A program made the position numbers and the translations under genes. This document shows, piece after piece, positions 56,302 through 64,000 of a DNA stretch of 64,000 nucleotides (position 1 is the first letter of the stretch; the number at the start of each line of letters is the position of its first letter). Origin of the DNA: Spirochaetes bacterium ADurb.Bin218. GTDB taxonomy: Bacteria > Spirochaetota > UBA4802 > UBA5550. A model generated the notes under the pieces. The model saw only the letters and a program-made list of their open reading frames with translations. It ran no database searches and was not told where the DNA came from. Location of the stretch: NCBI GenBank assembly GCA_002069965.1, contig MWCI01000002.1, forward strand, positions 48,939 to 112,938. Direction: 5' to 3'.

Positions 56302-59064
56302 GTGAAATTTAAGCCACAGATCTTTTTTAGATTTTTACCTTTATGCCTTTTTATTCTTTCGATTTCTTTTGTTTATTCAAAATTCGACTATAAAAATTTT
56401 AGCTTATCTTTTTCTCAGGAACTGAAGTATCCCTTTTTTGCAACAAAGGATAAAGAGGGCAATTTTTATGTAATAGATAATTCAAAAACCAGGGTCATTG
56501 TTTTTGATAAAGACAAAACAGTAAGTTCTATTTTAAATGGTGGTTCAAGGGAGCTAAATAATTTTTTTTATGCCTCCTGGGTACATAAGGGCAGTGATGG
56601 CTTTATTTATATCATAAATATTGTAAATTCTCTTAATAGGTATTCTGTTGAGAAAGAGGAAATTTTGAGGTTTTATCCTGATGGCAGATTTAACCGTGTC
56701 ATTTTCCAGAAAATTTATGATCAGAGTGATGCTCCTGTGCGATGGGGACGTCTTTTCAATATTCATGAAATAAATAATGAGATCTGCGTTTTTTATATAT
56801 ATCCTGATGGTATTGAACGCCTCAGAATTCACAAAGAAAGTGGTGTTGTTCAAAAAGAAACTATTCTCCTTGGCCACCTTTCTGGATTTCCTGTTAAGTC
56901 TATAGACTTTGATGCAAATTATGGCTTTGTCTATCTCACAAAGAAAGGGGAGATTTTCAGACTTTCTGCTGATGGTAAGAGCTCTCTTATTTATGATGGG
57001 AAGTGGGAGCCCTCTGGTGAAAAATCTGTGCCTGGTCATGTATCCTTTGTTAAGGATGGTATGATAGCTTTTACTGATCTTGAAAAGAGAACTCTATATA
57101 AAATAGATGCAAATAATAAGCTATCAAAATGGATAAGCCCAAAGGACTTGCAGAATTTATCAATGGAGCCCTTTGAGGATCGCATAAAAAACATGAAGGC
57201 TTTTGATGATGGCTCTGTCATTGAAATATTTGGCGGTTCGTTAATCTATAAAGAGTCTAACTCATATAAAGTATATGATAAAGATCTCAAGATTAATAAT
57301 AGGGATTTAGCTTTTCGTCTTTTATGGTTACTTTCTGTTATTGTAGCTTGCATAACTTTTTTGATAATGTTATTTCAGATATATAAATACATATTAAATT
57401 ACAGTATACCGCTAATATTGAAGCAAATTGGAGCTTATGTTCCAATTGTTATAGCTGTTATGCTTTTTACAAGTTGGTATATTCAGAGAGATTTTTCAAA
57501 TCGAATAAAAGTTGAACTGGTCAACAGGCTTAATACCTTGCTTAATCTTGTTCCACAGAAGATTGATGGGGATATTGTGGAATCCATTAAGGACCCCCAT
57601 GATTACATGAGTGAAAGTTATATGAAGCTTCGAGAAAGCCTTCATGCTGCATTGAATTATAATAGAGAGGATTGGAGTGCACCTTTTTATGTCCTTATTC
57701 ACAGAAGGATTGGAAAATGGCAGTATATGATGATAGATTATGATGATTCAACACAGGTTTACTGGCCCTATGAGTATAATCCAGAGGCTGGATATGTGGA
57801 TGATGTTATGGCTGGAAAGATTGTTACTGATTTTTCTGAGGATCAGGAAGGAATGTGGCTTTTTGGAAATGCTCCGTTGCGAAATTCAAAGGGAGATATT
57901 GTTGCTCTTGTAGAGATTGGTGCAGATCTATACAATTATAAGTATTATGAAAAACTTTTCTTTTTTAAGATAGTTAAGGTAATGTTTATTTCTGTTATGG
58001 TTATTACAATTGTTATAATCGTTCTCTCATTTTTTATGATAGCTGCAATTAGAAAACTGAGAAAAGGTGTCCATGAGATTGCTGCTGGCTCATGGGATAC
58101 TCGTGTTGTAATACGCACTCGAGACGAGGTGCAGGAGTTGGGCGAAGGATTTAATAACATGGCCAGTTCCATAAGGAATTATGTAAATAAAATATCTGCA
58201 ATTAATCAAATCTATTTTAAGTTTATGCCATATCAGTTTATGGAATATCTCAACATTAAGGACATTACAGAATTAAAGCTCGGGGTTCATTCGCAGGGTT
58301 TTATGACTATTATGTTTTCAGATATTCGTTCTTTTACCTCTCATAGTGAATCCTTTACCCCAAAAGAAAATTTTCAGTTTGTTAATAAATTTCTTTCGCT
58401 AACAGGCCCAGAGATAAGGCTTCACAACGGGTTTATAGATAAATATATAGGGGATGCAATAATGGCTCTATTCCCAGATGCAGATGATGCTGTTGATGCC
58501 GCAATTGCTATGTATAGGAAAACATGCCTTAATCCAGAAACTAAGATAATGATTGGACGTGAACCAATATCCATAGGCATAGGCATTTTCACAGGTCCTG
58601 TTATGCTTGGCATAGTTGGCGAGGAAGAAAGAATGTCTTCTACTGTTATCTCTGATAGTGTAAATATTGCCTCAAGGATTGAGTCTCTTACAAAACGCTA
58701 TGGAACAGGCATTCTTATTAGTAAAAGCACTTTGAATTCTCTTAAAAATCCAGAAAAGTATAGCTACAGATTTTTGGGAAATATTCAGGTGAAGGGTAAA
58801 GATGAGCCAGTGGGTATTTTTGAAATTCTGGATTCCCTTGATGAAGAGATTAAGCTTAAGAGAATGAGAACAAAAGAGGCCTTTGAATCAGCTATAAAGG
58901 CCTATCATAAAGGAAATTTTTCTTATGCTGTTGATTGGTTCCAAGAAGTTCTTGAGTCAGATAAAACAGATCAGGCTGCAGGCATGTATCTGGAAATGAG
59001 TAAGAAAGCTATTGAAGAGAATATCACATCAGGACGCATGATAGTATTTGATACAAAGGAGTAG
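56302..59064 (+). CDS. Receptor adenylate cyclase: propeller-TM-Cache-TM-HAMP-class III cyclase
   Basis: 920 residues, GTG start with AGGGA eight bases upstream. Signal/anchor helix 9-25; NHL/beta-propeller-like repeats about 35-325; helices 338-364 and 374-393; an extracytoplasmic Cache-like domain about 394-555; helix 557-583; HAMP about 580-632; class III cyclase about 660-845; helical tail. Catalytic residues are complete: metal Asp674 (FSDIRSFT) and Asp718, adenine-specifying Lys714 (DKYIGDAIMALF) and Asp785, transition-state Asn788 and Arg792 (DSVNIASRIE). It should make cAMP. The next gene carries the same receptor module on a transporter. Confidence 0.9.
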   Translation: MKFKPQIFFRFLPLCLFILSISFVYSKFDYKNFSLSFSQELKYPFFATKDKEGNFYVIDNSKTRVIVFDKDKTVSSILNGGSRELNNFFYASWVHKGSDGFIYIINIVNSLNRYSVEKEEILRFYPDGRFNRVIFQKIYDQSDAPVRWGRLFNIHEINNEICVFYIYPDGIERLRIHKESGVVQKETILLGHLSGFPVKSIDFDANYGFVYLTKKGEIFRLSADGKSSLIYDGKWEPSGEKSVPGHVSFVKDGMIAFTDLEKRTLYKIDANNKLSKWISPKDLQNLSMEPFEDRIKNMKAFDDGSVIEIFGGSLIYKESNSYKVYDKDLKINNRDLAFRLLWLLSVIVACITFLIMLFQIYKYILNYSIPLILKQIGAYVPIVIAVMLFTSWYIQRDFSNRIKVELVNRLNTLLNLVPQKIDGDIVESIKDPHDYMSESYMKLRESLHAALNYNREDWSAPFYVLIHRRIGKWQYMMIDYDDSTQVYWPYEYNPEAGYVDDVMAGKIVTDFSEDQEGMWLFGNAPLRNSKGDIVALVEIGADLYNYKYYEKLFFFKIVKVMFISVMVITIVIIVLSFFMIAAIRKLRKGVHEIAAGSWDTRVVIRTRDEVQELGEGFNNMASSIRNYVNKISAINQIYFKFMPYQFMEYLNIKDITELKLGVHSQGFMTIMFSDIRSFTSHSESFTPKENFQFVNKFLSLTGPEIRLHNGFIDKYIGDAIMALFPDADDAVDAAIAMYRKTCLNPETKIMIGREPISIGIGIFTGPVMLGIVGEEERMSSTVISDSVNIASRIESLTKRYGTGILISKSTLNSLKNPEKYSYRFLGNIQVKGKDEPVGIFEILDSLDEEIKLKRMRTKEAFESAIKAYHKGNFSYAVDWFQEVLESDKTDQAAGMYLEMSKKAIEENITSGRMIVFDTKE

Positions 59065-59068
59065 ATTT

Positions 59069-62000
59069 ATGCCGAAGAGATTCTGGTTTTTTTCTTTGCT
59101 GTTGCTTTTTGTTGTATATTATATAGCCTCAAATCCGGAGAGACTAAAAAGCAATCCCTTTGGAAGTTATCTTGAGTTTGTCTCTCCCTACAGGTTTATA
59201 GAGACAAACTCTCGCGAAAAATATGTTGTTGATAATGGGAAACAGCGGATAATTAAAATAAGTAGCAGAGGTGAGGTTCTTTATATTATCAACTCAGAGT
59301 CAGAAAAAGGGATGGGACCTGTTTGTATTCAGGATATTGCGGCAGATGATTATGGAAATCTTTATGTCCATTGCTATGTTCAGGACACCAAAGGTCTTTT
59401 TACAGTTAAAGAGTATATTGCTAAATACAATCCCTCTGGCAGAGAGAAAAAGCTGATTTATACTGTGGAACATGAAAAGCCAGAAAGTCGCCTTGCTATT
59501 AACTGGACTATTGCAGAGCTTAAGTTCCATGATGGGACTTTAAGCTGGATAAGATTTGATGGAGATAAGGTTTTATACTATAAATACAGAGTTGATAATC
59601 CAGAAACAGAAATATCAGAAAGCCTTCTTTTTAAAATGCCAGAGGCTTTATCTATGATAGCTTCTATTGATGTTATTGATGCAAAGAATTATGCATATAT
59701 AACAAAGCAGGGAAATCTCTACAGAGTTAGAGATGGGTTTAAATCTTTGATCTTCAGCGGGGACAGTCTTGGGACCTTTGAAAAGGGAAGGAGAATAAGT
59801 GAACTATCTATTCCAGGATGGGTGCAGCTCTCTAAGGAAGGTTTAGTTTATATGCTTGATATAATGCAGTCACAGATAACCCTTTTTAAGGATAAGGGTA
59901 GCAATATTATTTTAAAAGCTGAGGATGTTTCAAAGCTATGTGATGGTCAATATGAGATGTTTTATAGATTTAAAATCTCTTCAGGGAATATCTGTTTTAC
60001 CAATCTAAATTATATAGTAACTGCAGATTTAGAGGGTAAAATTTTATCTGCTGAAAAGACTGCACGCTTTGGGAAATGGATAGTTTTGGAAAATCTTTTC
60101 ATTTTTCTTTTGGTTATTTTTTCCATACTTTCACTGTTTATTGTTATCAGGGATTTTTATATCTATGGACTAAAAAGGACTTTGCCTCGTAATTTTGTCA
60201 ACATTACAGGCATAATTGTGATTATGATTATAACTATGATCATTGCCATAAATGTTTTGATGCCAAATTTTGATAAGCGCTATATGAATGAAACAGAGAG
60301 CAAGATTAAAGGACTTGCTCAGGTATTGTGTAATACGTTAAATGGTGATGTCATAAGCAAGCTTATAAACAAACAGTCGGATTATTATAATAATGACTAT
60401 AAAGAGTTCCGTTCAAAAATGATAAAAGTTTTTGGAGGATATGATACAAATGAAAACTCAGAATGCTATTTTATCATCTATAAAAATTATGGAGGTGAGC
60501 TCGCTACGATTATGACTCAAAACGACTCCTACAGTCCTTTTCAGACATATGATTGGCTGAAAAGCGAGGAGGATAATTTATATCTTGAGTCATTAAAGAC
60601 CGGGGAGATCTACGTTGAGAAGTATTCAGATTCAACAGGTGATTGGATATATGCAATAGGACCAATTAAGGATTCATCTGGTGCTATAACTGCTGTGATT
60701 GAAATTGGGAAAAATTTTTATGCCTTTAATGTAGAAAATCGAGCTGTTCGTAGAAATGTTATAATAGAAGTAATTACTGCCATTATTATTGTCCTGATGA
60801 TATTCATAGAAATATCACTCCTGACAAATGTTCTGTGGAGCAGAAAGAGACATCTTAAGAATAGCTCTGCTGCTTATGATAGGGTGAGCTTTTCTCGATT
60901 TCTGGGTTTTTTGTATGAGTTTACCTTTAGCCTTCCTCTGGGTTTTATTCCTGTCTATGCAATAAAACTTTTGGAAGGTAAAGAATTTATGGGTATGAGT
61001 GCAGAAATGGCCGGGGCTTTTCCTATTACACTTTCAACATTTGGAATTGTAATAGGAACTATACTTGCCAGCATTATTATGCCAAAGCTTAAGTGGAGAA
61101 AAACCTTTGTCGTGGGTTTGCTCCTTGCTGCAGCAGGTCTTTTCTTAACGGGATTGGCTAATACTTTTATAATGTTTACATTAATGATGTTTTTTACAGG
61201 AATAGGTCGTGGTTTGCTTCAAATGGCTGCAAGGGGTTTTATCAACACTGAGGATAATCAAGATAAGAGGGGTTTTGCCTTTTCGAATTTAATTGCCGGA
61301 GCTGTTGTGGGGATTAATGTTGGTGTAGTTATTGGTGGTCAGATTGCAGATCATATTTCTTATAGTGCGGTTTTCTTTGCTTCAGCTTTAATTGTGCCTA
61401 TGGTTATTATGTTTATACTATTTGTCATTGAAAAAAATGAAAAAGATGATGTTGTTAAATCTTTCAAGGATACAACCTCTGGAAAGAGAAGTATGACTAT
61501 TGTTGAGTTTTTATCAAGGCCAATGGTTTGGGGCTTTTTCCTCTTTATATGTGTGCCAAATGCTGTGGCTTATATGTTTTTGCAATATACTTTTCTTATT
61601 ATTGCAGAGGGCGCAGGCTTTTCTACAACAGATGTTGGTCGTTCCTTTATTTTAAATGGTATGGCTATGTTTTATATTGGACCGTTGCTTTATGATTTTG
61701 CTGTTAAAAGAATCGGATTAAAGTGGACCATGATTTCAAGCATTTTTATGTGGTCATTTAGTTTGCTTGTATTTGCTTTTACTGGCAATATTGTTGGAGC
61801 AATTATTACAATATTTATAATGGGCATAAGCGAGGGATATGGCAATGGAGCTGTCTATATTTTCTATACAGATAAGATAAAAGAGGTTAGTGAATACGGA
61901 GTTGAAAAAGCTCTTGCTGTAAATGAATTCATGACTAACATAGGTCTTGCAGTTGGACCTATTATATTTGCAGGTGCTATGTTGCTTGGAATGCGCCCAG

Positions 62001-62089
62001 GAATGCTTTTAATTGCAATATCTATGATCTTTCTTGCTGTAATTTATTTTGTGATGCATGCAGTTGCAACAAGGAGGGAGATCCAATAA
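59069..62089 (+). CDS. Receptor-MFS transporter fusion (propeller-TM-Cache-TM-MFS)
   Basis: 1006 residues. Helix about 5-20; propeller-like repeats about 35-330; helices about 338-360 and 378-398; Cache-like domain about 400-555; helix 562-590; then a complete 12-helix MFS transporter (about 607-998, with GIGRGLLQMAARGF and GISEGYGNGAVYIF). Homology to the preceding cyclase receptor is visible, e.g. YITKQGNLYRVRDGFKSLIF against YLTKKGEIFRLSADGKSSLI. ATG 59069 follows AAGGAG (59056-59061) by seven bases and is preferred to an ATG at 59048 inside the cyclase gene. Likely one operon. Such a fusion suggests ligand-gated transport or a transceptor; substrate unknown. Confidence 0.88.
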   Translation: MPKRFWFFSLLLLFVVYYIASNPERLKSNPFGSYLEFVSPYRFIETNSREKYVVDNGKQRIIKISSRGEVLYIINSESEKGMGPVCIQDIAADDYGNLYVHCYVQDTKGLFTVKEYIAKYNPSGREKKLIYTVEHEKPESRLAINWTIAELKFHDGTLSWIRFDGDKVLYYKYRVDNPETEISESLLFKMPEALSMIASIDVIDAKNYAYITKQGNLYRVRDGFKSLIFSGDSLGTFEKGRRISELSIPGWVQLSKEGLVYMLDIMQSQITLFKDKGSNIILKAEDVSKLCDGQYEMFYRFKISSGNICFTNLNYIVTADLEGKILSAEKTARFGKWIVLENLFIFLLVIFSILSLFIVIRDFYIYGLKRTLPRNFVNITGIIVIMIITMIIAINVLMPNFDKRYMNETESKIKGLAQVLCNTLNGDVISKLINKQSDYYNNDYKEFRSKMIKVFGGYDTNENSECYFIIYKNYGGELATIMTQNDSYSPFQTYDWLKSEEDNLYLESLKTGEIYVEKYSDSTGDWIYAIGPIKDSSGAITAVIEIGKNFYAFNVENRAVRRNVIIEVITAIIIVLMIFIEISLLTNVLWSRKRHLKNSSAAYDRVSFSRFLGFLYEFTFSLPLGFIPVYAIKLLEGKEFMGMSAEMAGAFPITLSTFGIVIGTILASIIMPKLKWRKTFVVGLLLAAAGLFLTGLANTFIMFTLMMFFTGIGRGLLQMAARGFINTEDNQDKRGFAFSNLIAGAVVGINVGVVIGGQIADHISYSAVFFASALIVPMVIMFILFVIEKNEKDDVVKSFKDTTSGKRSMTIVEFLSRPMVWGFFLFICVPNAVAYMFLQYTFLIIAEGAGFSTTDVGRSFILNGMAMFYIGPLLYDFAVKRIGLKWTMISSIFMWSFSLLVFAFTGNIVGAIITIFIMGISEGYGNGAVYIFYTDKIKEVSEYGVEKALAVNEFMTNIGLAVGPIIFAGAMLLGMRPGMLLIAISMIFLAVIYFVMHAVATRREIQ

Positions 62090-62095
62090 TTTTAT

Positions 62096-62986
62096 ATGAA
62101 GCAAATAGAGTTGAGAGATTTCTCATTACCTGAGAGACAGCGCTATATAAAGAATTTTATTATGGCATCGCCAGAAATTTCGGATTTTACCTTTAGCTCC
62201 CTTTTTATGTGGGCTCAGCATTATTCATTAAAGCTAACCTACTTTAATGATGTTGCATGTATAATATGCACTGGTGGTGAGTTTACGCCATCTCTGCTTA
62301 TGCCTGTTGGCTATATTGAAGATAAGATAAAAGATATTATTGATTTTTTCTACAATTGGTTTCATGAGAGAGGGCTTGAGCTATATATATCCCATGTAGA
62401 TGAAAGATTTCTTCCTCTCATAGAATCAGTTCCGGGTTACTCGTATAGAGTTAATTATAATAGAGATTACTCAGACTATATTTACGATAAAAACAATTTT
62501 GTGTCAATGAGGGGCTCCAGCTATAAACATTTCAGAAAGAAAATCCATTCCTTCCAGCGGCATTTCCCGGATCATAGCTATGCTCCTCTTTCTGAGATTG
62601 ATATTCCCGAGTGTCTTGAATTATTGGAATTATGGCGTATTCAAAAAGGCTATGATGCTGATGCCAATGAGACTGCCTATCTTCTTAAAAATTATAGAGA
62701 CTTAGAATTAAAAGGTGGTATTATAAAAATTGGAGGTAAGATAAAAGCATTTATCTTAGGTGAGTTATGTGGTAAAATGGGATTTGTAATTTCTGGCAAA
62801 GGGGATATGAATATTCATGGCCTTTATATCTGTGCTCTCAGGGAGTTTGTAAAAAATGAGTTTGCTCAGGCAACTTATATCAACAGATGTGAAGATCTTG
62901 GCATAAAAACGTTAAGGGAGGCTAAAATGTCATGGATGCCTTCAAAGATTTTGCATAAATATAATGTTTTATGCCTCAGGTTGTAA
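62096..62986 (+). CDS. DUF2156 / GNAT phosphatidylglycerol lysyltransferase-like protein
   Basis: 296 residues, recognised as DUF2156, the acyltransferase-fold domain also found at the C-terminus of MprF (lysyl-phosphatidylglycerol synthase). Two GNAT-like halves: the first about 1-125, the second about 150-290 (SSYKHFRKKIHSFQRHF, GKIKAFILGELCGKMGFVI, INRCEDLGIKTLREAKMSW). There are no transmembrane helices, so no flippase. The ATG lies seven bases after the MFS stop; a strong AAGGAGGGAG is 15 bases upstream of it, unusually far. It may modify a lipid or peptidoglycan precursor using aminoacyl-tRNA; substrate unknown. Confidence 0.82.
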   Translation: MKQIELRDFSLPERQRYIKNFIMASPEISDFTFSSLFMWAQHYSLKLTYFNDVACIICTGGEFTPSLLMPVGYIEDKIKDIIDFFYNWFHERGLELYISHVDERFLPLIESVPGYSYRVNYNRDYSDYIYDKNNFVSMRGSSYKHFRKKIHSFQRHFPDHSYAPLSEIDIPECLELLELWRIQKGYDADANETAYLLKNYRDLELKGGIIKIGGKIKAFILGELCGKMGFVISGKGDMNIHGLYICALREFVKNEFAQATYINRCEDLGIKTLREAKMSWMPSKILHKYNVLCLRL

Positions 62987-63082
62987 TTTATGCGTAAAAT
63001 AAAAAAATTATTTAATATTGACTTGAAAAAAAAAGCCATTATTGATGATGTTAATTAGTCTAAAAAAATGATTGGAGATTTT

Positions 63083-64000
63083 ATGGCTGCTGTAAAAACA
63101 AAAAAATCGACTTCTGCTAATCCCTATTTATCTGTTATTCTTCCTGTGTTTAACGAAGAAGAGTCTCTTACTCTTCAATATAAGGCTGTTTCTGATGCAG
63201 TAAAAAAACTTAAAAAGACTTATGAAATAATCTTTGTTGATGATGGAAGTAGCGACTCTTCCTATGATATTCTTAAAGAGATTGCCTCTTCTGATAAAAA
63301 TGTAAGGCTTGTTCGCTTTCGTAGAAATTTTGGTCAGACTGCTGCTATGGCTGCTGGAATTGATTATTCAAAGGGTGAAGTCATTGTCTTTATGGATTCA
63401 GATCTGCAGAATGAGCCAGAGGATATAGGCAAGCTCCTAGAAAAAATAGATGAAGGGTATGATGTTGTAAGTGGTTGGAGAGCAAATCGACAGGATAAAT
63501 TGATCTCAAGAAAAATACCTTCTAAAATAGCAAACTGGCTTATAGCGCGTGTTACAGGAGTTCCTCTTCATGATCTTGGTTGTTCTCTTAAGGCCTATAG
63601 AGGGGAGGTTTTGCGTCAGGTAAATCTCTATGGTGAAATGCACAGATTTATCCCTGTACATGCCTCATGGATTGGTGCAAGGATTACAGAGGTTCCTGTG
63701 GGACATCATGCAAGGCAGTTTGGAAAATCAAAATATGGAATAAAGAGAACTTTTAAGGTCTTACTTGATTTAATAACAGTTAAATTTATGGGAAGTTATT
63801 CTACAAAGCCAATTTATATTTTTGGGGGCACCGGGATCTTTTTACTCTTGTTGGGATTTTTAAGTGGTGCAGCAGTTGTTGCAATGAAGATTCTTCTCCA
63901 CCATAATATGATTAGAAATCCTCTCTTGCTTATGACCGTTATGCTAATTATTCTTGGGGTGCTTTTTATACAGATGGGTATAATAGCAGAGATAATGATA
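63083..64000 (+). CDS. GT2 family glycosyltransferase (cut by window end)
   Basis: At least 306 residues, open to the window edge. Catalytic domain: LSVILPVFNEEESL, the metal-binding FVDDGSSDSSYDIL, FRRNFGQTAAMAAG, MDSDLQNEPEDI (DXD-like) and ADHR-like GHHARQFGKSKYGI. Two hydrophobic segments (about 245-270 and 280-303) make it a membrane glycosyltransferase of the DPM1/ArnC/GtrB type, which moves a sugar from a nucleotide to a polyprenyl phosphate. ATG 63083 is preferred to 63068 because GGAG (63074-63077) sits five bases before it. 96 bases from the DUF2156 gene, so possibly the same transcript. Confidence 0.9.
   Translation, partial: MAAVKTKKSTSANPYLSVILPVFNEEESLTLQYKAVSDAVKKLKKTYEIIFVDDGSSDSSYDILKEIASSDKNVRLVRFRRNFGQTAAMAAGIDYSKGEVIVFMDSDLQNEPEDIGKLLEKIDEGYDVVSGWRANRQDKLISRKIPSKIANWLIARVTGVPLHDLGCSLKAYRGEVLRQVNLYGEMHRFIPVHASWIGARITEVPVGHHARQFGKSKYGIKRTFKVLLDLITVKFMGSYSTKPIYIFGGTGIFLLLLGFLSGAAVVAMKILLHHNMIRNPLLLMTVMLIILGVLFIQMGIIAEIMI

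Noticed and set aside
62990..63058. 22-codon frame MRKIKKLFNIDLKKKAIIDD and two more residues, between the DUF2156 and GT2 genes
   Set aside because: Basic and AT-driven, weak AGG nine bases upstream, no relatives known; could be chance. A leader peptide is possible but unsupported.

Overview
The window is a single chromosomal segment of a low-GC (roughly mid-30s % by eye), AT-codon-biased bacterium that is almost certainly a spirochaete. The evidence is two tandem FlaA periplasmic flagellar sheath proteins (40453-42171), an ~900-residue GreA with a long N-terminal helical-repeat region as in Borrelia and Treponema (42354-45053), and membrane-bound class III adenylate cyclase, 7TMR-DISM and methyl-accepting proteins. 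The small-then-large flaA order, the 7TMR-DISM sensor and a long acyl-CoA dehydrogenase lean toward a Leptospira-like lineage, but this is inference and the species cannot be named. No insertion sequence, prophage, CRISPR array or integron was seen.

Layout: (1) 1-24269 is the transcription/translation supercluster, all on + : rpoB(3' part)-rpoC-rpsL-rpsG-fusA-tuf-rpsJ-rplC-D-W-B-rpsS-rplV-rpsC-rplP-rpmC-rpsQ-rplN-X-E-rpsZ-rpsH-rplF-R-rpsE-rpmD-rplO-secY-infA-rpmJ-rpsM-K-D-rpoA-rplQ, closed by a strong terminator. Hairpins and extended -10 (TGnTATAAT) promoters split it into blocks around fusA, tuf and rplC. adk and map are absent between secY and infA. (2) 24375-33541 is a mixed block: an exported protein of unknown function, DUF2225-truA, an outer-membrane barrel/lipoprotein pair, lysC-ddl, and pssA-moaC-membrane protein. 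(3) 33543-40021, all on -, holds a 7TMR-DISM/PAS/HATPase sensor and the run lepB-like, nucleotidyltransferase-PMM fusion, M20 peptidase. (4) 40453-45053 holds flaA2-flaA1 and greA. (5) 45076-56075 is mixed: M23 endopeptidase, chemoreceptor-ZIP transporter, second aspartokinase, acyl-CoA dehydrogenase, DUF6544 membrane protein, tRNA-Asp, YchF-like GTPase, chemoreceptor. (6) 56302-64000 holds a receptor adenylate cyclase, a receptor-MFS fusion, a DUF2156 acyltransferase-like protein and a GT2 glycosyltransferase cut by the window end.

The most unusual element is region 6. Two adjacent genes carry the same N-terminal receptor (an exported beta-propeller-like domain, a transmembrane pair, a Cache-like extracytoplasmic domain and a further transmembrane helix). 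In one it drives a HAMP-adenylate cyclase; in the next it is fused to a complete 12-helix MFS transporter. This looks like a paired cyclase/transceptor sensing system.

A second theme is proteins that keep the family fold but lose catalytic residues: the signal peptidase I-like protein (Ser to Asn, Lys to Gly), the phosphomannomutase half of the 828-residue fusion, and the YchF-like GTPase (no G3 motif). The first two are adjacent in one gene run.
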